In this document: positions 43,682 through 52,000 of the stretch, one piece after another | Position numbering within the stretch: position 1 is the first letter of the stretch | How the letters are laid out: each line of letters starts with the position of its first letter | NCBI GenBank assembly: GCA_947501885.1 | Contig: CANMXN010000001.1 | Location: 1,054,001 to 1,118,000, forward strand | Length of the DNA: 64,000 nt | Direction of reading: 5' to 3' | DNA from: an uncultured Sphingorhabdus sp. | Lineage (GTDB): Bacteria; Pseudomonadota; Alphaproteobacteria; Sphingomonadales; Sphingomonadaceae | The notes under the pieces: model-generated | Seen by the model: the letters and a program-made list of their open reading frames with translations, nothing else | The model's database searches: none | What the model was told of the DNA's origin: nothing | Made by a program: the position numbers and the translations under genes

Positions 43682-44134
43682 ATGAAATTGCGGACAGTTC
43701 CACCTTTGTTTGGCTTGATTTGTGCATTGCTCATGTTGGGAGTTGCCATGCTGTTACCCGCCGCAACCATATTATTCCCTGGCCAAAAAATTGTTGCTCT
43801 TATTGTAATTGCGTTGGGGATTTTACTTGATGTCATTGCTGCCGTACAATTTAGAAAACACGCAACAACTATCAGCCCATTTAATCCGGAAAAAACAGCG
43901 TCTATTGTGAAAACTGGTGTATTTGGGATCAGCCGAAATCCGATGTATTTGGGGATGCTGTTGATATTAATTGGGATAGGAGTTTTTTTAGGTAGTCCGA
44001 TAAATATCATTATCTTAATTGTATTTGTTGCGGCGATAACCAGTTTACAGATTAAACCTGAAGAGGAAATATTAGAGGCCAAATTTGGTAGTGATTATGC
44101 GGCCTACCGCGATAATGTTCGCCGCTGGATATAA
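43682..44134 (+). CDS. ICMT/PEMT-like integral membrane methyltransferase
   Basis: A 150-aa membrane protein with about four helices of the isoprenylcysteine/phospholipid methyltransferase-like superfamily. GVFGISRNPMYLGMLL is the SAM/headgroup motif (RNPMY), and KPEEEILEAKFGSDYAAYRDNVRRWI is the conserved C-terminal tail (EE...F...Y..Y...V.R). The substrate is unknown. Such genes often sit in sulfur or metal stress operons; an S-methylation role is possible but unproven. AAGGACG lies upstream of the ATG. Confidence 0.85.
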   Translation: MKLRTVPPLFGLICALLMLGVAMLLPAATILFPGQKIVALIVIALGILLDVIAAVQFRKHATTISPFNPEKTASIVKTGVFGISRNPMYLGMLLILIGIGVFLGSPINIIILIVFVAAITSLQIKPEEEILEAKFGSDYAAYRDNVRRWI

Positions 44135-44192
44135 TAAAAGAAATATGATTATTAGCCCTAACAATTAAACCATGATTTAAAAGGACCCATCC

Positions 44193-44738
44193 ATGAGATA
44201 TAAAATATCTGCATCGCTTAGCGCATTAGCCCTATTAAGTCTCTCAAGCGCAAATGCTCAACCAGCCAATTTTCATAAAGGCCCCATCATCGAGGAATAT
44301 GGACCAATTGCAACTATTGAAGGCCATGACCCAATACCCCCAGGCAACATCTTTAAGGTCAGCTTTGATGTCACGGATCGCTCAAAAGCGGACGAACTAA
44401 ACCGAAAATTTATTAGCGCGGCGAGATTCCTGAACATGCACAGCGAAGCAGGAGTTGCGGCGAAGAATATGAATTTAGCGATAGTGGTTCATGGATCAGC
44501 AGTGCAAGATGTCACCAATGCAGAACATTATGGAGCAGTCAATGACAAACCAAATTCCAATGCACTTTTAATCGCAGAGCTTTTGAAACATGGCGTTCAA
44601 ATATATGTTTGCGGGCAGAGTGCGGCTCATCAAGAAATTACGGCACAAGACCTAATACCAGGCGTTCGCATGTCACTGTCGGCGATGACAGCCCATGCCT
44701 TGTTACAGCAAGGTGGTTATACGCTAAATCCATTTTAA
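44193..44738 (+). CDS. Exported DsrE family protein
   Basis: A 181-aa protein with a signal peptide ending SANAQ, followed by a DsrE/YchN-like domain (residues ~55-180). AIVVHGSAVQDVTN lies near the middle and IYVCGQSAAHQEI supplies the conserved cysteine expected to carry sulfane sulfur. The tail AMTAHALLQQGGYTLNPF is typical. As an exported DsrE protein it may bind or hand over polysulfide in the periplasm. Downstream 120 bp are AT-rich, with a weak TAATCAATA.../...TATTGATTA inverted repeat that may be regulatory. Confidence 0.85.
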   Translation: MRYKISASLSALALLSLSSANAQPANFHKGPIIEEYGPIATIEGHDPIPPGNIFKVSFDVTDRSKADELNRKFISAARFLNMHSEAGVAAKNMNLAIVVHGSAVQDVTNAEHYGAVNDKPNSNALLIAELLKHGVQIYVCGQSAAHQEITAQDLIPGVRMSLSAMTAHALLQQGGYTLNPF

Positions 44739-44858
44739 GACTTTAATCAATATATCAATTACTGATATTGATTAATTGAATTGTCATTAACCTCAATTTT
44801 GGCTTAGTTAATAATCCGCAGGCAATCATGCTCTGTTACACTATTGAAAGGTTGAATA

Positions 44859-45494
44859 ATGACAATTTATATCGGCGACAATGCCCCCAATTTCACAACT
44901 GACAGCACCATTGGAGAATTAAACCTATATGATTGGGCTAAGGGCAGTTGGATATTTTTTTTCAGCCATCCCGCTGATTTCACTCCAGTTTGCACGACTG
45001 AGATGGGACGAACGGCGCAGCTTTCCAGTGAGTTTGCAGCGCGAAACACTAAACCACTCGGTCTATCAACTGACAGCGCGGCGGAGCATTTAAAATGGAT
45101 TGCCGATGTTAACGACACGCAGAATACCGATTTGCAATTCCCTATCGTGGCTGATCTGGATTTACAAATATCCAAAACATATGGAATGTTGCACCCTCAT
45201 CAGAGTGAGACACAAGCGGTACGGTCTGTATTCATTATCGACCCCAATATGAAAATTAGGCTTACCATGACCTATCCTATGAGCGTTGGTCGCAATTTTG
45301 ATGAAATATTGCGAGTCATTGATGCTTTGCAAATTGGTGATGAAAAACATGTTGCTACCCCTGCGGACTGGACAATTGGCGATAAAGTCATTATCCCACC
45401 CTCTATTTCTAACGTCGAAGCTGAAACACTTTTTCCAAAAGGCTGGGATGAGTTGCGGCCTTATTTACGCATGACGGATGTAAACGAAGATTAA
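44859..45494 (+). CDS. Peroxiredoxin, Prx6-like (second copy)
   Basis: A 211-aa thiol peroxidase paralogous to the one at the head of the operon. The peroxidatic cysteine lies in HPADFTPVCTTEMG, with VRSVFIIDPNMKIRLTMTYPMSVGR and a C-terminal GDKVIIPPSI segment. Residues such as TKPLGLSTDSAAEHLKW match the Prx6/AhpC core. It has its own 120-bp upstream region and a weak GAAAGG ribosome-binding site, so it may be transcribed separately. Two related peroxiredoxins within 2.5 kb suggest a thiol/persulfide function rather than general peroxide defence. Confidence 0.92.
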   Translation: MTIYIGDNAPNFTTDSTIGELNLYDWAKGSWIFFFSHPADFTPVCTTEMGRTAQLSSEFAARNTKPLGLSTDSAAEHLKWIADVNDTQNTDLQFPIVADLDLQISKTYGMLHPHQSETQAVRSVFIIDPNMKIRLTMTYPMSVGRNFDEILRVIDALQIGDEKHVATPADWTIGDKVIIPPSISNVEAETLFPKGWDELRPYLRMTDVNED

Positions 45495-45546
45495 ATCACT
45501 TTTTCTATTATAATAAAGATTACAAATATTACTGGAGCTGGCAACT

Positions 45547-46272
45547 ATGCTGGCTCCTCAACCTAATGCTACCATGCGCTATTACGCCAAAATGACTACA
45601 CTATATGATCAAGACTTTCTGAAACATCAGTATAAACGACAAAAGAGATATTTAATGCCGAAAGTCCCTAAATGCTTGGCAGGTGCTCAAAAGATTGAGC
45701 TAGGGCCCAATGTAAAAATCTTTGAAGCTGGGGATAGCTGCGATCATTTTTATTATCTTATCAAAGGTTCCGTGCGGGTCGAGCTTCTAACATATTCAGG
45801 AAAACCCATTACGCTATATCGTTTTGGGTCCGGTGAAAGCTGCATATTAACCAGCTCATGCTTGTTAAGCGGAGATCCCTATAATGCAGAAGCTATTACA
45901 GAGACTATGGTTGAAGCATTGGCAGTCCCTATTATAGATTTCCGGTATTTATTAGAGAATTCGGATGAATTTAGACAATTAGTATTTCAATCATTTGGTC
46001 AGAGATTATCTGAAATGATGATGAAGATTGAGCAAATTATTTCTGTACCAATTCATCAACGGCTCGCAATTTTATTATTAAACCGACTACGCAAACAGAA
46101 TCCTATTATCGTAACACATGATCAAATAGCTTCTGAAATTGGAACAGCTAGAGAAGTAATTACCAGAAAATTACATAGTTGGGATGAAGAAGGTTTAATT
46201 ATACGAGGCCGTGGTAAAATTACTATCATCGATGAAATTGCCTTAAGAAAAATTACCAACTCCACTGTGTGA
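45547..46272 (+). CDS. Crp/Fnr family transcriptional regulator
   Basis: A 241-aa regulator with an N-terminal cyclic-nucleotide-binding-like sensor domain (IELGPNVKIFEAGDSCDHFYYLIKG) and a C-terminal winged helix (VTHDQIASEIGTAREVITRKLHSWDEEGLI). FNR's [4Fe-4S] N-terminal cysteine cluster is absent; cysteines lie in GDSCDHF and GESCILTSSCLLSG instead. The latter stretch is shared by Crp/Fnr regulators that sit beside YgaP/DUF2892 and rhodanese genes in other sulfur clusters. Direct sensing of sulfide/persulfide by these cysteines is an inference. GGAGC precedes the chosen ATG. Confidence 0.9.
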   Translation: MLAPQPNATMRYYAKMTTLYDQDFLKHQYKRQKRYLMPKVPKCLAGAQKIELGPNVKIFEAGDSCDHFYYLIKGSVRVELLTYSGKPITLYRFGSGESCILTSSCLLSGDPYNAEAITETMVEALAVPIIDFRYLLENSDEFRQLVFQSFGQRLSEMMMKIEQIISVPIHQRLAILLLNRLRKQNPIIVTHDQIASEIGTAREVITRKLHSWDEEGLIIRGRGKITIIDEIALRKITNSTV

Positions 46273-46336
46273 CTTAGTCACTGTGAGTTATAAAGCTATC
46301 TCATACTTAGATACTTCACTTATGAAAGGAATATCT

Positions 46337-46549
46337 ATGTCATTTGCAAATGTTGGCTCTGCTGACCGTATTATCCGTATTCTATTTGGAATTATTTTAC
46401 TTGCCTTTGTTGCTGTCTCAGGCGTTGGTTTTTCTAGTTCAATTGGTATTGGTGGAGCTATTGTTGCCGCCATATTAATCGGCACATCATTTATAAGTTT
46501 TTGTCCATTATATGCGACAATTGGCCTTAAAACGCTTAAAAAAGATTAA
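46337..46549 (+). CDS. DUF2892 (YgaP transmembrane-like) protein
   Basis: A 70-aa protein starting at MSFANVGSADRIIRI, preceded by AAAGGA; the track start is 18 codons earlier and adds unrelated residues. Two TM helices follow (ILFGIILLAFVAVSG and IVAAILIGTSFISF) and end with CPLYATIGL. This is the DUF2892 domain, which in YgaP is the membrane part attached to a rhodanese domain. Here the rhodanese is encoded separately by the next gene, 5 nt away, so the two probably act together. Confidence 0.87.
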   Translation: MSFANVGSADRIIRILFGIILLAFVAVSGVGFSSSIGIGGAIVAAILIGTSFISFCPLYATIGLKTLKKD

Positions 46550-46554
46550 ATCAT

Positions 46555-46929
46555 ATGAAATTATTACAACTCTTTGGTTTGAATAGAGCCAATAGTTTTT
46601 TATTGTCCCCCCAGCACGTTTATGACGGCATATTGAATAATGATTATGTTGTCATAGACGTGCGAAACCCAAATGAGTGGAGTAAAGGGATCGTAATGGG
46701 AAGTTTGACAATCAGTTTGAATGATGAGAAATTTGTTGATAAAATATCTCATTTAACAAATAGAGGAAAAACTCTAGTCATTAGCTGTAAATTTGGAATG
46801 AGATCAAAAATGGCGGTTAAAGAATTGGCCAATGCCGGGATCGACAATATCTATATTATGAAGGGTGGCTTTGATGCTTGGGAAACACAAGCCCTGCCTT
46901 GTGACACGATCAAAGAGGATGTTTTTTAA
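46555..46929 (+). CDS. Rhodanese-like sulfurtransferase
   Basis: A 124-aa single-domain rhodanese. The CH2A-type segment VVIDVRNPNEW and the active-site loop VISCKFGMRSKMAV (catalytic Cys in CxxGxRS) are clear, and GGFDAW ends the domain as usual. It would accept or donate sulfane sulfur, with the neighbouring DUF2892 protein as membrane partner in a split YgaP. Last gene of the rightward sulfur operon; an IS3-type relic begins 50 bp downstream. Confidence 0.9.
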   Translation: MKLLQLFGLNRANSFLLSPQHVYDGILNNDYVVIDVRNPNEWSKGIVMGSLTISLNDEKFVDKISHLTNRGKTLVISCKFGMRSKMAVKELANAGIDNIYIMKGGFDAWETQALPCDTIKEDVF

Positions 46930-47023
46930 ATCCAAAAGCGTTCCCCGTCAGCGCTTGTGGCACAGATTTAGGGTTGTTGTTTAAGGAGTATTTTGTTCTC
47001 GTCGAAGAGATGAAGGAACGAAG

Positions 47024-47236
47024 ATGAGAACAAAATACTCAAAGACCAAAGCAAGTGCTGAACGGGTAGTAAAAGACATTCGCCGCAAGACACGGTAGCA
47101 TTTTTCAGCAGAAGAGAAGATACGGATTGTATTGGAGGGGTTGCGTAGTTATGATAGCATTGCTGAGCTATGAAGCAAGGAAGGCATAGCTCAGAGCCTT
47201 TATTATACATGGTCTAGAGAGTTCATGGAAGCCTTC
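47024..47236 (+). pseudogene. IS3-type OrfA transposase, truncated with two nonsense codons
   Basis: The plus strand reads MRTKYSKTKASAERVVKDIRRK, TAG, HFSAEEKIRIVLEGL, RSYDSIAEL, TGA, SKEGIAQSLYYTWSREFMEA. HFSAEEKIRIVLxGLR and GIAQSLYYxWSKEFMEA are typical of OrfA of IS3-family elements in alphaproteobacteria. Two in-frame stops (where Arg/Cys are expected) and no OrfB make it dead. Confidence 0.8.
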
Positions 47237-47595
47237 CAAGTTCATGTCTTTAAGCTGATCGTTTCACTCTTCCAAAGCATTAAAAAGTGCGTTCGAAATC
47301 TCACCTTCGAGGTCTCGATGGCGTATGCGTTCTGACACCCGATTTTCATATCATTGGCAATGTTCCTTTGCCGATGACCAGAGTCGATAAATGCATACAC
47401 CAAGTGAGGGTCGTCGCCGACAACTGCAAATTGGATATTATCTTTTCAGGACCGGGAAGTGTGATACCCTGGGGCACCTAAAATTGTTATCGGCAAGAAC
47501 AAAATGATCAAGAAGCAGAGCTGAGACATCGGCTCAATTCCAGCATTTACAAAGTAAAACATTCAACTGGATGGATTTTCTCCAGCAGATTCGTA
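47237..47595. other. Degenerate accessory DNA between two IS relics
   Basis: No supportable intact gene. The track ORF of 64 aa (47287..47481) has no recognisable family. The minus strand of the same stretch encodes a coding-like run (IQFAVVGDDPHLVYAFIDSG, KIGCQNAYAIETSKVRF) without start, interrupted by a stop, so it may be a gene fragment. I cannot identify it. Confidence 0.3.
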
Positions 47596-47630
47596 GGTAT
47601 TGTCACATTAACTCTTCTGGTCAAATTGGA
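47596..47630 (+). mobile_element. IS6-family end fragment
   Basis: GGTATTGTCACATTAACT is a one-base variant of the terminal repeat of the IS6 element at 23.2 kb, and the next bases (CTTCTGGTCAAATTGGA) continue to match that element's end beyond the repeat. No transposase follows. It marks the right side of the sulfur locus, as the relic at 32.7-33.0 kb marks the left. Confidence 0.75.
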
Positions 47631-47712
47631 CTTGTAATGGTTTTGCGCTGGTCACTTGAGAGTATAACACTTATACAAGGAGACAGGCGAGATGAAGAAG
47701 CGAACAGAAGAT

Positions 47713-47919
47713 TTAAGGTGTTAATAATTCTAGATGTCCAACCTTTAATGCCAACGCCAGCTCATAAATTGTCACTATGGTTGGATTGCGCTTCCCACGT
47801 TCTAAATCACTGATATATTGTTGAGATAGACCAGAGAGCGCTGAGAGCTGCTCTTGGGTTAAATCATTGGCCTGCCTAATTCGACAAACATTATCCCCAA
47901 CAAGTTTTCGCATATCCAT
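47713..47919 (-). CDS. Small XRE-family DNA-binding protein
   Basis: A 68-aa helix-turn-helix protein consisting of one Cro/C1-type domain: GDNVCRIRQANDLTQEQLSALSGLSQQYISDLERGKRNPTIVTIYELALAL. The recognition-helix pattern LSQQYISDLERG is textbook XRE. There is no effector domain. It is divergent from the zinc-ribbon protein gene by about 70 bp and may control it or the phage-derived genes beyond. It probably came with the accessory region. Confidence 0.88.
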   Translation of the reverse strand: MDMRKLVGDNVCRIRQANDLTQEQLSALSGLSQQYISDLERGKRNPTIVTIYELALALKVGHLELLTP

Positions 47920-47990
47920 ACGAGAAACTATTGGCGCTTTTTTATCTTCTTGTTTATCAACTATAGTATGTAAATTATGAAGGATGGATA

Positions 47991-48545
47991 ATGACTGATA
48001 AAAACAACTTTGATACAGAATTTAAAAAAGGAATGGAGATACCCTGCCCTAAATGTAGAGAGAATATGAATATGACAGCAAAGCGCTGTCCAAATTGCCA
48101 ATATGATTTTTCTGATAACGAAGTTCACACAAACATAGCATCAAAAAGAACCAACCCTCTTGGATGCGTTATTATTGTAGGAATTATTACAGTAGTGGCT
48201 GTGATAGGTTTTGGGGTTTCATCAACTGGAGATAAAGCTTCAGATATCCCAAGCAGAACTACATCCAAAACTCCAAATTCTGGTGAAGTTTTTGCATATA
48301 AAGAAGCAGCTAAAACATTAATAAGTGCAAAGCTACGCGACCCTGATTCAGCTATTTTTTCAAATATGGTTGTTTATCCTGAACGTAAAGATAGATCTGT
48401 GATTATTTGCGGTTACGTTAATTCACGCAATGGCTTTGGAGGAATGACGGGAGCGCAGCGTTTCATCACTGGTGGCACGGTAATGTTAGAAGAAGAATTC
48501 ACTGAGGAACAAATGTCAATTGCTTGGACAAGATTCTGTAATTGA
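47991..48545 (+). CDS. Zinc-ribbon membrane protein of unknown function
   Basis: A 184-aa protein. The N-terminus has a zinc ribbon (CPKCRENMNMTAKRCPNCQYDF, four cysteines), followed by one TM helix (PLGCVIIVGIITVVAVIGFGV), a Ser/Thr linker and a carboxy domain with KTLISAKLRDPDSAIFSNMVVY and VIICGYVNSRNGFGGMTGAQRF. That C-domain pattern (lkdPdSaqF, CG.vNakN.fGGytG) is common in small secreted or membrane-anchored bacterial proteins, some of phage origin. Function unknown. AGGATGGATA upstream serves as ribosome-binding sequence. Confidence 0.7.
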   Translation: MTDKNNFDTEFKKGMEIPCPKCRENMNMTAKRCPNCQYDFSDNEVHTNIASKRTNPLGCVIIVGIITVVAVIGFGVSSTGDKASDIPSRTTSKTPNSGEVFAYKEAAKTLISAKLRDPDSAIFSNMVVYPERKDRSVIICGYVNSRNGFGGMTGAQRFITGGTVMLEEEFTEEQMSIAWTRFCN

Positions 48546-48556
48546 ATAATCTTCTA

Positions 48557-50113
48557 TCAATATAAATAATCATAATCGGGATCATCATAATCGCCGTGTA
48601 AGTCATGCCAATCATTCTCGGCGCTGGGGCCTGAGCTATCATAATCATCACGCCCATCAATTGTGACTAAGATAGGAGCGTGCGGCACACTATCTTCTTG
48701 TCTGCCCATATGTTTTCGTATCCATGATAGCAATTGTGAGAGCGCATCAACCTGATCGTCATGCTTGCCATTAGGAAAGGATAATAATTCTGATGTGAAC
48801 GCTGTTAGCCAAGGCGCGCTTTGCGGCAATATCACCTGCCCGCCAGCAATCATTGCGCTTACGCCTGCTACTCTGCTTACCTTATCACCTTCGGGCTGCT
48901 GCTTGAACGGCAGGGCCACACGGTTTGGTTGCTCATTACGCAGCGTCTGATAGAGCTGCGTGCCGCTGGCCGCATCCTCAATCAATATAGTTTCAGCATT
49001 ATACTCCCGCGCTAGTCGGATGGACGCTTCTTTAAGATCAGGAAAGGTGAGCTTGCGGCGAAACACATCGATGATATATATCTTTTTGGTATAATATCGC
49101 GCTGTAATGCACACCGAATAATCATTATGAATACCATCCTTGCTTGCCGTATCCCAGCTTTGTACGATGAACCCGCTCGGGATATTCTCTAAATCTAATG
49201 TCTCATGGAGCAGCCAGTCTTTTTGGATCATATTGCCGGTGGCTGGAACGGGGTCTTGCTGATATTGCGCTTCAAATATAATAGGCCCTTGATCGCGCTT
49301 GATCCGCATCAATGTCTCATAGGGCTCGCGCATTGGATGTAGCACTTCTCCTTCATAGCGCTTATAAATATGTCCTCTGGTAAGCGCTATGTTATGGCTT
49401 TCATTGGCGATAGCCGGAAGGTTAAGATGCGACCAGCCACCATCCTCTAGTATAAGGCCTGCCAGATCATTAGCGTGCAAGCGCTGCATCACGCAGATGA
49501 TCGCGCCGGTTCGTTTATCATTCAAGCGCGAGGTTAGCGTTGAGCGGTACCAATCATTAAGCGCGCTGCGGATAGTTTCTGAAAAAGCCTCATCCGGTTT
49601 AATCGGATCATCGATAATGATGATATCACCGCCACGCCCTGTTAATGTGCCTGTGATTGACGTTGCCATTCGCCCGCCGCCAGCGCTGGTTTCAAAATCA
49701 TGCGCTGCCGATCGCTTTTTGGATATAAGCGTTTTAGGAAATAACTCTCGGTACCAGTGCGATTCCATGATTGAGAGACAATCACGCGCAAGCTTACCTG
49801 CCAATTCACCAGAATAACTAATGCAAACGAAATTCTTGGTCGGATCACGGCCGAGCATCCATGCCACCCATGCAACAGATATGGTGATGGATTTTAGATT
49901 GCGCGGCGGGAGCGTTACCAAAAGACGCAATGCTGTGCCATCTTGGACGGAGTTTAATCTGTGCACGATAGCATCAAGATGCCAATTCCAATCAAGCACC
50001 CCACCGCCAGAGATCCATGGGAATGCTTTGCGCAGGAATAAAGCAAAGTCATTACGCATGAGCTCACTTAAAAATGCCTTTGGGTCATCCAGTTGGTCAT
50101 GAGCATTTATCAT
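48557..50113 (-). CDS. Phage terminase large subunit
   Basis: A 518-aa DNA-packaging ATPase/nuclease. The ATPase domain has the variant Walker A PPRNLKS and the Walker B-like IIIIDDP; the RNase H-like nuclease has acidic motifs SWDTASKD, LIEDAASGT and HDDQVDALSQLLSW. Length is normal. It follows the DUF5681 gene with a 4-nt overlap. No capsid, portal or tail genes follow, so this is a packaging module stranded from a prophage, or a domesticated cassette widespread in alphaproteobacteria. Confidence 0.92.
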   Translation of the reverse strand: MINAHDQLDDPKAFLSELMRNDFALFLRKAFPWISGGGVLDWNWHLDAIVHRLNSVQDGTALRLLVTLPPRNLKSITISVAWVAWMLGRDPTKNFVCISYSGELAGKLARDCLSIMESHWYRELFPKTLISKKRSAAHDFETSAGGGRMATSITGTLTGRGGDIIIIDDPIKPDEAFSETIRSALNDWYRSTLTSRLNDKRTGAIICVMQRLHANDLAGLILEDGGWSHLNLPAIANESHNIALTRGHIYKRYEGEVLHPMREPYETLMRIKRDQGPIIFEAQYQQDPVPATGNMIQKDWLLHETLDLENIPSGFIVQSWDTASKDGIHNDYSVCITARYYTKKIYIIDVFRRKLTFPDLKEASIRLAREYNAETILIEDAASGTQLYQTLRNEQPNRVALPFKQQPEGDKVSRVAGVSAMIAGGQVILPQSAPWLTAFTSELLSFPNGKHDDQVDALSQLLSWIRKHMGRQEDSVPHAPILVTIDGRDDYDSSGPSAENDWHDLHGDYDDPDYDYLY

Positions 50114-50595
50114 GTCTCTAGGTCATCCTTGCCAAAGTCATCGGTGATGGCATTATTTTCATGCCCATCTGCTCTCCCTTCAGCGTTTGCCTGCTCATCA
50201 TCAGCATGGCTGTCGTTACTGCCTTGTGATGTCACCATGCTCTCGAGATAACCATCCAATATAGATTGATCGGAAGCCGATAATATAGACTTACCTTTGC
50301 GCTCATCCTCAATCCCAAACATCTGAATCGTTAAAGAGGTGATTACCTCAATGGCACGCACATCACCCTTGGCCGCTTTGGCTGCCAATGTTTTTAATAT
50401 CACTTCCTGCATACGCAGGTTTTTACGCTGTCCATTCTCTGTAACGGTTACCGTCGTTTTAAGCTGCGCGCCCAGATCACTCTTAATGCCCTTCGATCCT
50501 TTTTTGCGCCCTTTAGGGTTTCCTGATTGCCCCTGTTTGAATTGGCTATGCTTAGGAGGTTTGCCATAACCGATGGTATAATTACGCTTGGCCAT
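50110..50595 (-). CDS. DUF5681 domain-containing protein (terminase small-subunit position)
   Basis: A 161-aa protein. The N-terminal half YTIGYGKPPKHSQFKQGQSGNPKGRKKGSK is the diagnostic DUF5681 motif (G..PP...qFkpGqSGNPkGRpkG), and the rest is acidic and low in complexity. Such proteins usually stand just before a terminase large subunit and are assumed to be its small subunit. Overlaps the terminase by 4 nt and the methyltransferase by 14 nt, so the three are one operon. Confidence 0.9.
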   Translation of the reverse strand: MAKRNYTIGYGKPPKHSQFKQGQSGNPKGRKKGSKGIKSDLGAQLKTTVTVTENGQRKNLRMQEVILKTLAAKAAKGDVRAIEVITSLTIQMFGIEDERKGKSILSASDQSILDGYLESMVTSQGSNDSHADDEQANAEGRADGHENNAITDDFGKDDLET

Positions 50596-51952
50596 CGGCT
50601 GCCTCCGCCGCTTGATGAAGCCTCTGCTGCTTTACTTGCTTAAAATCACGCCCATCAGCATGCATAACTTCAATGCCCATTGCATCGCTCAGCCGCTTAA
50701 GTGCTGTATCAACATAAAGTGGATCAATTTCTATAGCTGCGCCTATACGTTTTGTGCGCTGCGCTGCAAGTAGCGTGGTGCCTGAACCGCAAAAAGGATC
50801 GAGAATGATATCACCGGACTTTGAGCAGTCGAGAATAAGATCGGCAACAAGCGCGGTGGGTTTAACGGTTGGATGACTAGCAAGATCTGCATCGCGGCCT
50901 TTACGAAAAGTATTGGCGCCCGCATAATTTACAACATTAGTCCTATAGCGACCTGTCTCTCCCAAACCAAAATTATTGATATGCTTGGCCTTTCCCGATT
51001 TAAAGGCAAAGATAAGCTCATGCTGACTACGGTAAAATGAACCCATGCCCGCATTATCCTTCACCCAAACAAGCATCTGCTTAAACTGCGCATAGACCCC
51101 ATCCGCTGCATCCAATATCTCACGCACATGACGCCAGTCCATACATTGAAAATGAATGGAACCAGATGATGAGAACATCACACATTGTTTAAACACGCCG
51201 CGCAAGAACTGAGTAAATTCACTCTGGTTCATTTCACCACTGGCATGCGCAAATTCGCGATGCTTATGTTTGCCAAGTCCAGATACATGGCCTGTGATCG
51301 GAACATTATAAGGAGGATCGGCAAAGATCATGGATGCCCGGTCTTCGCCCAGTAAAACCTCATAGCTATTTGAAACATGGCTGCTACCGCAATAGAGGCG
51401 GTGCGGACCTATATGCCATAAATCACCAAGCTGCGAGACAGCTACCTCATCTGGATCAGGAAGTTCAACCTCCTCTGGTTTCTCTTTTTCCTGCTCACCA
51501 CCTATTGAAAAATCAATATCGCTTAAATTAAAACCGGTGATCTCTATATTATAGTCATGCTCAAGCAGATATTCCAGCTCGCACGAGAGCAAATCTTTAT
51601 CCCAACCCGCTTGTTCGGCAATACGGTTTTCAGCCAAAGCAAAAGCGCGCCGGTCAGCTTCGGATATAAATTTAACACGAATAACGGGCACATGTCCTAA
51701 GGCTTTCGAAGCGGCCCAACGGCCATGACCCGCGACGATATTATTATCATCATCAATAATGATCGGCACAATAAAACCAAATTGGTTTATGCTCGCACCT
51801 ATCTGCTGCAATTGTTTTTGGCTATGCGTGCGCGGATTCTTCGGATTAGGCTTTAGGCTGCTGCGCTCTAATAGCTCAATATGCGGATGATTAGGAATAG
51901 TACCTTCGGTCATTGATTGCTCCTTTAAAAAACGGAACGGATCAATTGCCAC
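50582..51952 (-). CDS. ParB-like domain fused to DNA methyltransferase (beta class)
   Basis: A 456-aa protein. Residues ~28-125 are a ParB/sulfiredoxin-like domain (LKPNPKNPRTHSQKQLQQIG, IVAGHGRWAASKALG). The methyltransferase follows with the catalytic motif DPPYNV (D212-Y215) ahead of the SAM motif LDPFCGSGTTLLAA (D385), the order of the beta class of N6-adenine/N4-cytosine methylases. No restriction enzyme is nearby. This fusion is common in alphaproteobacterial prophages, where it may protect phage DNA or mark packaging sites. First gene of the three-gene phage operon. Confidence 0.92.
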   Translation of the reverse strand: MAIDPFRFLKEQSMTEGTIPNHPHIELLERSSLKPNPKNPRTHSQKQLQQIGASINQFGFIVPIIIDDDNNIVAGHGRWAASKALGHVPVIRVKFISEADRRAFALAENRIAEQAGWDKDLLSCELEYLLEHDYNIEITGFNLSDIDFSIGGEQEKEKPEEVELPDPDEVAVSQLGDLWHIGPHRLYCGSSHVSNSYEVLLGEDRASMIFADPPYNVPITGHVSGLGKHKHREFAHASGEMNQSEFTQFLRGVFKQCVMFSSSGSIHFQCMDWRHVREILDAADGVYAQFKQMLVWVKDNAGMGSFYRSQHELIFAFKSGKAKHINNFGLGETGRYRTNVVNYAGANTFRKGRDADLASHPTVKPTALVADLILDCSKSGDIILDPFCGSGTTLLAAQRTKRIGAAIEIDPLYVDTALKRLSDAMGIEVMHADGRDFKQVKQQRLHQAAEAADGQA

Positions 51953-52000
51953 CTATTTCGGCGAGATGCGAAACAATTAAATGGTCAAAAAATTCGCCAT

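Noticed and set aside
44739-44858. FNR/Crp-type operator in front of the second peroxiredoxin
   Set aside because: TTGAT- and ATCAA-like halves exist in AT-rich DNA, but none has the correct spacing for a convincing TTGAT-N4-ATCAA site.
46968-47210. 80-aa minus-strand ORF
   Set aside because: Antisense to the IS3-type OrfA relic, with no independent support.
47287-47481. 64-aa plus-strand ORF
   Set aside because: No recognisable family or ribosome-binding site, lies in IS debris, and the opposite strand looks equally coding-like.
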